From contig NZ_CP159833.1 of assembly GCF_047730175.1 (NCBI RefSeq), positions 1 to 64,000 on the forward strand: 64,000 bases of DNA, given 5' to 3'. Of this stretch, positions 48,215 through 55,868 are shown one piece after another (positions within the stretch are counted from its first letter, which is position 1; each line of letters opens with the position of its first letter). Below the pieces are notes generated by a model, which saw nothing but the letters and a program-made list of their open reading frames with translations, was not told the origin of the DNA and did no database searches. The translations under genes and the position numbers were made by a program. The stretch is from Marifrigoribacter sp047730175. Lineage in GTDB: Bacteria > Bacteroidota > Bacteroidia > Flavobacteriales > Flavobacteriaceae.

Positions 48215-48916
48215 TTAATACGCATATTTTAATAAATCAATATCTTTTTCATAATAAGAAGCTACAATCTTTAAAGAAGATTCTGAATAAGCATCTTTAT
48301 AATTATAAATTTTGTTGTTAAAACTAAGGTATTTCAATATTGATGGATGTTCTTTTATAATGTTCAAACTTTTTCGAGATGCAAAACCTCTTTCTATGGA
48401 ATGATTACTTTTAGGCAAAATTTCATTGGCTAAGTTTAGCTTTTTTGCAATGACAGGGAAATCTTTATCTAATTGCTCCATTTTTGCAATATAATCTGTT
48501 AAAAACTTTTGATTATCATCGCAAATGAAATCGGTTTGGGGTCTAAAAAACCAATGTTGTTTTTCGAAACAATAAGGTAAGTAATGATGTATAAAATTTT
48601 CAAAAGTAATTATACTACTATATCCTCTAAATTTATAGAAAGATACCATTCTTGACCAAGGATTTCTTACAACAGCAAATTTAAAATAATCTTCAAAATT
48701 AGCTTTTGATATATAGTTATAATTTAAATAATCTGGTGCCGTTAAATGAGCTAGCCGCTCTGGTCCTTTTGAGGGATCGTGATTAAATTTCAATAAATAT
48801 TTTGCTCCATCCTCATCCCTTGTTTTGCTTAAGCTATTAAGAAAGTAATTCTCAACGCTTTGACCTGCAGCTTTTGGCACATGAATAAATAAGGCTTTAT
48901 ATTCTTTAATCAGCAT
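48215..48916 (-). CDS. Sulfotransferase 3 (sulfotransferase family 2-like)
   Basis: A 233-residue protein. Seen: YKALFIHVPKAAGQSVENYF with the 5'-phosphosulfate loop HVPKAAGQS (12-20), and FAVVRNPWSRMVSFYKFRG as the 3'-phosphate site. Both fit carbohydrate sulfotransferase family 2. It is joined to sulfotransferase 4 by a TAATG overlap, and separated from the beta-helix gene by 34 bp. Confidence 0.9.
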   Translation of the reverse strand: MLIKEYKALFIHVPKAAGQSVENYFLNSLSKTRDEDGAKYLLKFNHDPSKGPERLAHLTAPDYLNYNYISKANFEDYFKFAVVRNPWSRMVSFYKFRGYSSIITFENFIHHYLPYCFEKQHWFFRPQTDFICDDNQKFLTDYIAKMEQLDKDFPVIAKKLNLANEILPKSNHSIERGFASRKSLNIIKEHPSILKYLSFNNKIYNYKDAYSESSLKIVASYYEKDIDLLKYAY

Positions 48917-49560
48917 TAAAATGAATAATTAAATCGTTCTAAATCTTCTTTAAACTCTCTTTCAATAACAGCTCTTGAATAATCTGAAAAATGTTCTTTA
49001 TAGTTTTTATTTGATGATTTCTTTCGCCATGCTAGCGGAGTACCATTATACAAAGACGCTACTTTGTTGTAATCATCATTTAAATTTTCGAATCGAATAA
49101 AGTTTACTTGATAACTTTTATTATTTTTTATCCAATTACTTTGAGTATCAAACATAAGATCCCAATCTCTATAAATAGGGTCTTTGTCATCAAATGCAGC
49201 CTTTACCCATTCATCAAAAGAAATAGTGTTTTCTCCTAATTTATTTTGATTCGTTTTTATTCTATAAAAATACTGTGAAGTTACTTTATCAAAAGGGTTT
49301 CTTATAGCAGTCCAAATCTTAACGTTTTCGTTAAAGTTTTCATTAAAATATTTTTCATATAACTTCTCATAAGTTTCTAAGGAACAATGTGATTCGGTTA
49401 TTCCTAAACTTTTAGCAATTGAAGAGCCAGCGGTTTTATTTATGTGAATAAACAAAGGTTTATCTCCTGCCCTTACTTCTTTTAAGTAATTCTTTATTAA
49501 CCGTTTTTCATTTATTCTTAGGTAGATGTTTTTATAAATCCACCATTTACTATAAAACAT
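48916..49560 (-). CDS. Sulfotransferase 4 (sulfotransferase family 2-like)
   Basis: A 214-residue protein with DKPLFIHINKTAGSSIAKSL, loop HINKTAGSS (39-47), and IWTAIRNPFDKVTSQYFYR as the 3'-phosphate motif. Its N-terminal 30 residues are basic and aromatic, perhaps membrane-associated. Expected to transfer sulfate from PAPS to the repeat unit. It starts 45 bp after the glycosyltransferase gene. Confidence 0.9.
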   Translation of the reverse strand: MFYSKWWIYKNIYLRINEKRLIKNYLKEVRAGDKPLFIHINKTAGSSIAKSLGITESHCSLETYEKLYEKYFNENFNENVKIWTAIRNPFDKVTSQYFYRIKTNQNKLGENTISFDEWVKAAFDDKDPIYRDWDLMFDTQSNWIKNNKSYQVNFIRFENLNDDYNKVASLYNGTPLAWRKKSSNKNYKEHFSDYSRAVIEREFKEDLERFNYSF

Positions 49561-49605
49561 ATGTAATCAAATTAGGGGTATTGAAAATATATTTAAATTA
49601 AATTT

Positions 49606-50625
49606 TTAATTGTGTATTATTGATGCTTTCACTAAAATATTTTGCAATATACTCTTATAATCACATCCACTTGAAATTACTTTTTTATTACCATTTAAAG
49701 TGATTTCTTTTAGCTCTTGTTTATTCTTTATAAAGTATTCAATTTTTTCTATTAAATCATTAGTATCATTATAAAAAATAGCCTCATTAGTTTTATAAAA
49801 AGAACTAGTTTCATTATTTACTTCAGTTATTAAAGCGGTATTACATGCCGGAATCTCAAAGGTTCTTGTGGTATGAAATTCAGGGAAATTTTTAGAAAGC
49901 AATCCTAAGCTCATTATTGATTTTGAAATAAATTTAGAGTATTCAGATGAAAACAAACCGTTACCTACAAAAGTGAAATAAGGATTATTTTTATTCTTAG
50001 TAACAAAGTTTAACCATCCATTACCTGCTAATTTAACATGGATATTTTGATCAATTATCTTTTGAACAATTTCGCCTCTTGAAGGTTCATATAAACCAAT
50101 AAATGATATGTAATCCTCTTTCTCTTCAAAAGAATAATACGCTTTATGAACTTTTAAATCATATCCCTGTTTAACTAAAATGATTTTATTCGCATCAGCA
50201 ACTTTTTCATACATCGATAATTCTGCAGATTTAGTTGTAACAAGGTAGTTGTAGGTATCCATATTACTAATAAATTTTGATGTTTTATTAGCATAAAAAG
50301 CCATATCTGGAGTATAATGAATAAGTGTTTTAGCCTTACTTCTAATATTTAACAATGTATTTTTACTAATAAAGACACCTTTATCTACCCAAATTAAATC
50401 ATAATCTTTGGTGAGATGTTTATTTATGTATGAATTAATATTCCATAATAAAGGCCCTATTTTATAACGTGCACCTAATGATCTAAATAATCGATGAGAT
50501 TTATAAAAAGGCACATGAATATCAATTACATTAAATGTTGAACCTGGTACAATAGATGCAATTTGATCGGCTCTCATTTTAGAGGTTGTTCCTTCAGAAT
50601 ATTGGCCTATGTAAATAATTTTCAT
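49606..50625 (-). CDS. Glycosyltransferase (CgeB/group 1-like)
   Basis: A 339-residue GT-B-like protein opening MKIIYIGQYSEGTTSKMRAD. The C-terminal half, with YISFIGLYEPSRGEIVQKI and HTTRTFEIPACNTALITE, resembles the group 1 domain of CgeB-type transferases, where the E-I-P-A-C segment is the donor site. Substrates are unknown. It lies between cysN and the sulfotransferases and so belongs to the same operon. Confidence 0.82.
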   Translation of the reverse strand: MKIIYIGQYSEGTTSKMRADQIASIVPGSTFNVIDIHVPFYKSHRLFRSLGARYKIGPLLWNINSYINKHLTKDYDLIWVDKGVFISKNTLLNIRSKAKTLIHYTPDMAFYANKTSKFISNMDTYNYLVTTKSAELSMYEKVADANKIILVKQGYDLKVHKAYYSFEEKEDYISFIGLYEPSRGEIVQKIIDQNIHVKLAGNGWLNFVTKNKNNPYFTFVGNGLFSSEYSKFISKSIMSLGLLSKNFPEFHTTRTFEIPACNTALITEVNNETSSFYKTNEAIFYNDTNDLIEKIEYFIKNKQELKEITLNGNKKVISSGCDYKSILQNILVKASIIHN

Positions 50626-50656
50626 TCTAATATATTAGAATTAATAACTTTAAAAA

Positions 50657-51913
50657 TTACAAAATCATTCCTGAAGCTACTGTTTCATGAGTTGCATCAT
50701 CAATTAAAACAAAACTTCCTGTAATACGGTTATCTCTATATTCATCAATCATTAATGGACGAGTAGTTCTAATAGTAACTCTAGAAATATCATTCATATT
50801 TAATTGCTTGTCCTCTTTAATTCTGTTATAAGAATTCACATCAATTTTATAAAGGACTTCTTTAATCATCGCTTTTTGTTCATTTGTAGTATGCATGATC
50901 GTATATTTAGCACGGTCACGAGCTGGAGAATTATTTAACCAGCAAAGCATAGCATCGAACTCTTGCTTAGATTCAGGTTTATTATGAGTTTTTACAATCA
51001 TATCACCTCTACTAATATCAATATCATCTTCAAGAGTTATTGATATAGACATAGGAGCAAAAGCTTCTTTTAATTCTCCATCAAAAGTGTCAATTGTTTT
51101 AATTTTTGAAGTAAAACCTGAAGGCAATATAGTCACTTCATCATTTGGCCTAAAAATACCACTAGAAACTCTACCAGCGTATCCTCTATAATCAATAAAA
51201 CCTTTTCTTTGAGGTCGCAATACTGTTTGCACAGCAAAACGTGCGTCAGTTTTATTAATATCACTACTAATATGCATGGTCTCTAACGTATGTAATAATG
51301 GAGCTCCTTGAAACCAATCCATGTTTTTTGAAGGATTTACAACATTGTCTCCATTTAATGCACTTATTGGCAAAAATCGTACATCTTTCACTAATAATTT
51401 TGAAGAGAATTCTTCAAATTGATTAATGATATCATTGTATACGTCTTCAGAATAATCCACTAAATCCATTTTGTTTATACAAACGATTAGGTGTGGTATT
51501 TGTAATAAAGAAGCTATAAATGAATGACGTTTAGTTTGTTCAATTACACCATGCCTAGCATCTATTAAAACAAGCGCTACATTAGCTGTTGAAGCTCCTG
51601 TAACCATATTCCTTGTATATTGTATATGTCCTGGTGTATCGGCAATAATAAATTTACGTTTTGGAGTAGTAAAATATCTATATGCTACATCAATAGTAAT
51701 TCCTTGTTCTCTTTCATCTCTAAGCCCATCTGTAAACAAAGCTAAATCGACTCCATCATGCCCTTTCTTTTTACTTGTTTCTTCAATGGCTTGAAGTTGG
51801 TCTTCAAAAATTGATTTTGAATCATATAATAACCTTCCGATTAATGTGCTTTTTCCATCATCAACACTACCCGCTGTAGTAAAACGTAATAATTGATTAT
51901 TATCTATTTGCAT
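50657..51913 (-). CDS. cysN: Sulfate adenylyltransferase, GTPase subunit
   Basis: CysN couples GTP hydrolysis to adenylylation of sulfate, giving APS with CysD. Seen: P-loop AGSVDDGKSTLIGRL (14-28), switch region RDEREQGITIDVAYRYF, DTPGH, NKMD, then elongation-factor-like beta-barrels to residue 418. It stands alone and is not fused to CysC as in NodQ. It follows cysD by 21 bp. Confidence 0.95.
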   Translation of the reverse strand: MQIDNNQLLRFTTAGSVDDGKSTLIGRLLYDSKSIFEDQLQAIEETSKKKGHDGVDLALFTDGLRDEREQGITIDVAYRYFTTPKRKFIIADTPGHIQYTRNMVTGASTANVALVLIDARHGVIEQTKRHSFIASLLQIPHLIVCINKMDLVDYSEDVYNDIINQFEEFSSKLLVKDVRFLPISALNGDNVVNPSKNMDWFQGAPLLHTLETMHISSDINKTDARFAVQTVLRPQRKGFIDYRGYAGRVSSGIFRPNDEVTILPSGFTSKIKTIDTFDGELKEAFAPMSISITLEDDIDISRGDMIVKTHNKPESKQEFDAMLCWLNNSPARDRAKYTIMHTTNEQKAMIKEVLYKIDVNSYNRIKEDKQLNMNDISRVTIRTTRPLMIDEYRDNRITGSFVLIDDATHETVASGMIL

Positions 51914-51934
51914 TGTTTTTTTTTAAATAAATTA

Positions 51935-52840
51935 TTAAAAGTACCCTTGACGTTTTCTATCTTCCATTGCACTTTCTGAACGTTTATCGTCAGAACGATC
52001 TCCTCTTTCTGTTTTACGCATTGTTGATACTTCATCAGCAATTTTCTCTAATGTATCTGCCTCAGATTCAATTCCACCAGTAATTGTAATATCTCCTAAA
52101 GTTCTAAATCGAATTTTCTTTGTTTCAACTTTTTCTCCCTCTTCTAATTTTAAATAATCAGAAACAGGAATCCAAGAATTACTTCTCCAAACAACCTCTC
52201 TTTCATGAGCATAGTAAAGAGATGGAATCGATATGTTTTCCCTTTTAATATAATTCCAAACATCCATTTCGGTCCAGTTACTTATTGGGAATGCTCTAAA
52301 ATGCTCTCCTTCAAAGTGTTTTCCGTTTAATATATTCCATAATTCAGGTCGTTGATTTTTTGGATCCCATTGACCAAAATCATCTCTATGTGAGAAAAAA
52401 CGTTCTTTAGCTCTAGCTTTTTCCTCATCACGTCTACCTCCGCCAATAGCACAATCAACTTTATTTGTTTCTATTGCATCTAGTAACGTTGTTATTTGTA
52501 ATGCATTACGTGTTGCATTTTTACCTTTCTCTTCAGCGACCCTTCCTTGGTCAATCGATTCTTGAACCGAGCCAACGATTAGTTGTGCTCCAAATTCTTC
52601 TATTAAGTCATCTCTAAACTGTATTGTTTCAGGAAAATTATGACCTGTATCCACGTGCATTAATGGAAAAGGTATTCTAGAAGGATAGAATGCTTTTTTT
52701 GCTAAATGTGCAACTAAGATAGAATCTTTTCCTCCCGAAAATAAAATTACTGGGTTTTGAAATTGAGCCCATACTTCTCTAAGAATGTATATTGCTTCCG
52801 ATTCTAATTCATCTAAATAGTTTAAATAATATTTACTCAT
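51935..52840 (-). CDS. cysD: Sulfate adenylyltransferase, small subunit
   Basis: Catalytic ATP-pyrophosphatase subunit of ATP sulfurylase, 301 residues. Seen: PP-loop LFSGGKDSILVAHLA (SGGKDS 35-40), MHVDTGHNFPETI, GGRRDEEKARAKERFFSHRD, and the C-terminal ERGDRSDDKRSESAMEDRKR. Together with CysN it makes APS. The start overlaps the end of cysC by 8 bp, so translation is coupled. Confidence 0.96.
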   Translation of the reverse strand: MSKYYLNYLDELESEAIYILREVWAQFQNPVILFSGGKDSILVAHLAKKAFYPSRIPFPLMHVDTGHNFPETIQFRDDLIEEFGAQLIVGSVQESIDQGRVAEEKGKNATRNALQITTLLDAIETNKVDCAIGGGRRDEEKARAKERFFSHRDDFGQWDPKNQRPELWNILNGKHFEGEHFRAFPISNWTEMDVWNYIKRENISIPSLYYAHEREVVWRSNSWIPVSDYLKLEEGEKVETKKIRFRTLGDITITGGIESEADTLEKIADEVSTMRKTERGDRSDDKRSESAMEDRKRQGYF

Positions 52841-53438
52841 TAGTATTATAATCTAATTTGGATTCTATTTTATTTAATATAATTTCAACAGCCTCTTCGA
52901 CAGAGGTTTGAGTTGTATCAATTCGAACATCAGGATTTTCGGGAGCTTCATAGGGTGCATTTACACCAGTAAAATCTTTTATCAATCCTTTTCTGGCTTT
53001 TGCATATAATCCTTTAACATCTCTCCGTTCACATTCCTCTAAAGAAGTGTCTACGAAAATTTCGACAAAGTTACTATCTTTAACAGTACTTTCAATCATT
53101 TCTCTATCCTTTTTATAAGGAGAAACAAAAGCAGCTAATACAACCAAGCCTGAATCAACTAATAAATTAGCAACTTCAGCTATTCGTCTTATATTTTCTG
53201 TTCTATCTTCAGGTGAAAATGAAAGGTCATTATTAATTCCCTTTCTAACATTATCTCCATCAAGTGTATAGGTATGCACTCCTTTAATATGTAATGCTTG
53301 TTCTACAGCATTAGCAATCGTAGACTTTCCAGACCCTGAAAGCCCAGTAAACCACATTAAAAAAGGTTTGTGATTTTTTATTTTGATGCGATCTTCCTTT
53401 AAAACATTAAAAGAATGGGGGATAATATTTTCTTGCAT
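52833..53438 (-). CDS. cysC: Adenylylsulfate kinase
   Basis: Phosphorylates APS to PAPS, the sulfate donor. The 201-residue protein shows P-loop FTGLSGSGKSTIANAVE (32-40 core), LDGDNVRKGINNDLSFSPED and the APS-binding region YAKARKGLIKDFTGVNAPYE, all typical. Because no PAPS reductase or sulfite reductase accompanies it, its product is best explained as substrate for the four sulfotransferases of this operon. Confidence 0.96.
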   Translation of the reverse strand: MQENIIPHSFNVLKEDRIKIKNHKPFLMWFTGLSGSGKSTIANAVEQALHIKGVHTYTLDGDNVRKGINNDLSFSPEDRTENIRRIAEVANLLVDSGLVVLAAFVSPYKKDREMIESTVKDSNFVEIFVDTSLEECERRDVKGLYAKARKGLIKDFTGVNAPYEAPENPDVRIDTTQTSVEEAVEIILNKIESKLDYNTNE

Positions 53439-53442
53439 TTTA

Positions 53443-53895
53443 TTACTTTTTTAGGGTAAAAAATTTTCTAATTTTTCCTACAGGTAATTTTAACCAAAGT
53501 CTTTCGTGAATATAATATAAAATAAACTTCGAGAAGAGTTCAGTTAAAGCCACATACAAAGCAACTTCATCAAAAGATTCTAAAATATAACCAGAAATAA
53601 CAAAGGTCATACTTGTAGCAATTAATCTCCAAGAAATAGATTTATATAATATTATTCTTGAAGTAACTTTTTTTCCTCTTAAAATTAATTGCCATAAACG
53701 TTCATGGAAATAATAAACAGCCAATTTTATAAAGAACTCAAAAAATCCAATTTTTATAGAACTTTCAATACTGCAATTTCCTGTTAAGCATGTAACTAAT
53801 AATACAACAAGAATAGTATCTGCAGTAGCGATGAGACGCCATGAAATACCTTTAATCAAACTCCTTAAATGAGATTCTTGTTTATATTGAGTCAT
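53443..53895 (-). CDS. Tandem DUF2061 membrane protein
   Basis: A 150-residue membrane protein made of two DUF2061 repeats: LIKGISWRLIATADTILVVL with YYFHERLWQLI (about 10-70) and YKSISWRLIATSMTFVISG with YYIHERLWLKL (about 80-140). Each repeat has two hydrophobic helices and the signatures SWR-x-x-AT and HERLW. The family is of unknown function and is known to occur near PAPS genes. Here it lies between cysC and cysQ, 4 and 3 bp away. Transport of sulfate or a nucleotide is a guess. Confidence 0.87.
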   Translation of the reverse strand: MTQYKQESHLRSLIKGISWRLIATADTILVVLLVTCLTGNCSIESSIKIGFFEFFIKLAVYYFHERLWQLILRGKKVTSRIILYKSISWRLIATSMTFVISGYILESFDEVALYVALTELFSKFILYYIHERLWLKLPVGKIRKFFTLKK

Positions 53896-53898
53896 TTG

Positions 53899-54693
53899 TT
53901 AAGTTCTATTTGAAACTAAGAACCAGGGGTTTAATAAATTCTCTTTATTATATAATAAAGGTGTATTTGCAGGTAGGGCATTCACAGAAACACCAGCAGC
54001 CATACAAATTGCCTGTCCAGCAGCAGTATCCCATTCCATTGTTGGTGCATATCTTGGGTAAATATCTGCTTCTCCTTCTGCTACTAAACAAAATTTTAAA
54101 GAGCTCCCTTTTGATACAATTTCTACTTTTTCATTTTTTTCTATTTCTGAAATAAATGCTTTTGTTTCATCATTTAAATGTGATCTACTACCAACAATTC
54201 TTGCCAAGGATTTGTTCGGTTTTGCTTTTATTACAAAAGCTTTATCGTAGACATCTTCAATTGATTCATTATGAGAGTTTAGAACAGCTTTGTATGCTTT
54301 TTCACAGTTATTCTTTGTAAAATAAAGTGTTTTAGAAACAGGAACATAAATTACTCCCATGATTGGAGTTCCATCTTCTACTAATGCTATATTAACTGTA
54401 AATTCACCATTACGTTTAATGAATTCTTTTGTTCCGTCTACAGGATCAACAATCCAACATCGTTTCCAATGTTTTCTAGTAGTATACTCTATTTGTTTGT
54501 TTTCTTCACTAATGATTGGTATTCCAAGGGGTTCAATAATAGAAACAATTTCATCGTTAGCATTTTTATCAGCTCTTGTTAAAGGAGAATTATCATTCTT
54601 TATTTCTACATCAAAATCATTTGACATATAAACTTCCATTATTACTTCACCTGCCCTTAAAGAGGCCTTAATTGCATTATTAAGTAAATCCAA
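53899..54693 (-). CDS. cysQ: 3'(2'),5'-bisphosphate nucleotidase CysQ
   Basis: Hydrolyses PAP, the inhibitory product of sulfotransferases, to AMP. The 264-residue inositol-monophosphatase-fold protein shows NDNSPLTRADKNAND, SEENK, the metal motif IVDPVDGTKEFIKRNGEFTV and EWDTAAGQAICMAAG. It is the first enzyme gene after the Wza-Wzz pair and 3 bp before the DUF2061 gene. Its presence supports active PAPS consumption in this operon. Confidence 0.95.
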   Translation of the reverse strand: MDLLNNAIKASLRAGEVIMEVYMSNDFDVEIKNDNSPLTRADKNANDEIVSIIEPLGIPIISEENKQIEYTTRKHWKRCWIVDPVDGTKEFIKRNGEFTVNIALVEDGTPIMGVIYVPVSKTLYFTKNNCEKAYKAVLNSHNESIEDVYDKAFVIKAKPNKSLARIVGSRSHLNDETKAFISEIEKNEKVEIVSKGSSLKFCLVAEGEADIYPRYAPTMEWDTAAGQAICMAAGVSVNALPANTPLLYNKENLLNPWFLVSNRT

Positions 54694-54740
54694 TTATCTA
54701 AATTTTAAGATTAGTTATTAATAAAAATAAGATTAATTCC

Positions 54741-55835
54741 TTAGTTCTTTATCCAAGCAGTTTTAATTTTTTTATAGAATTCGATTCCTAGTCCATAAAA
54801 AACAGCAAAGAAAAAGCCCATAATAAGGTAAGTAAGTACAATCTTAATTCGGTTAGGTTTTGATGGATCTAAAGGAACAGCAGCAGGATTAATTGTAGTA
54901 AAAATTGGAGTATCCTTTCTTACTTGAATTTCTTGAGCCGCTTTTTGACGTTCTAGCTCTGAAAATAATGTATAAGATAGTTCATATTCTGCTTGAATCT
55001 TTTGAAACTCAATTTGTGACATTTGAGTTATATTAAACTGGTTCCTGTCCTTAAATCTAGCAAACTTATATTGATTTTCTTCATATACTAATTTTAAAGT
55101 ATCAAACTGTTCTACAATAAAATTCATTTGATCTATTGCTTTTGCAGTACGATAAGAAATAATTTCTTTTTGTAGCAGAACTTGAGCTCTTTGTGCTAGT
55201 TGAGCTGCTGGAATTGCTTCTGGCATTGTCGCAGAGATAGAAATAACTCCATCTGTTTCATCAATGGCAAAAAATAAATTATTTTTTAATACTCTACTTA
55301 ATTTCTGTTGATCTATACTCAGAAATTCTAAAGAGTCAATTAGTAATATATTTCTTCTATCAACTTTTTTTTCACCAAATAAATTAATAATAGTGCTTGG
55401 TAAATTTATAGTGTATTTTTTAGTATTTGTAACTAAGTCTGTTTCTGCTACACCTATATAATAATCTTCAAAAGTAATAGCTGAATCTGCTCCTTTAAAA
55501 TTAAGTTTTGTTTCCATTAAATTTTTCTGAAACGGAATACTATTTATAATTTTCGGGTAAATATTTGGCGCAATCTCATTATTCTCAGTACCTGTATTAA
55601 GGTTTACCCCCACCAGAGCAGCAATACCACTCCATTTACCACTTACTTTAGCTATTGATGAAGTATTTGATAAAAACTTCACTCCAGAAGTGTATTCTTT
55701 AGGGCTAAATATAGCTATAAACAAGCCTATAACAAAAAACACCAAAATTATCTTTAATAATTTACGACGTTTGCTCCAAAGGCCCTTTAGAATAGATATA
55801 ATACTTATATAATCTTCTTCAATTGTTGTTTCCAC
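54741..55835 (-). CDS. Wzz-family polysaccharide co-polymerase (no kinase domain)
   Basis: Inner-membrane chain-length regulator of 364 residues. Seen: two transmembrane segments (about 29-47 and 333-352) around a periplasmic coiled-coil-rich domain, with a Pro-rich second segment entry TINPAAVPLDPSKPNRIKI typical of Wzz proteins. The cytoplasmic tail after the second helix is only about 10 residues, so there is no tyrosine kinase domain as in Wzc, and no separate kinase gene is present. Confidence 0.9.
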   Translation of the reverse strand: METTIEEDYISIISILKGLWSKRRKLLKIILVFFVIGLFIAIFSPKEYTSGVKFLSNTSSIAKVSGKWSGIAALVGVNLNTGTENNEIAPNIYPKIINSIPFQKNLMETKLNFKGADSAITFEDYYIGVAETDLVTNTKKYTINLPSTIINLFGEKKVDRRNILLIDSLEFLSIDQQKLSRVLKNNLFFAIDETDGVISISATMPEAIPAAQLAQRAQVLLQKEIISYRTAKAIDQMNFIVEQFDTLKLVYEENQYKFARFKDRNQFNITQMSQIEFQKIQAEYELSYTLFSELERQKAAQEIQVRKDTPIFTTINPAAVPLDPSKPNRIKIVLTYLIMGFFFAVFYGLGIEFYKKIKTAWIKN

Positions 55836-55868
55836 GGTGTTCTAATATGTTTTTATACTACGTATAAT

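Noticed and set aside
50657..54693. Reading cysN, cysD, cysC and cysQ as sulfate assimilation for cysteine
   Set aside because: No PAPS reductase, sulfite reductase or sulfate permease gene is present, while four sulfotransferases are in the same operon.
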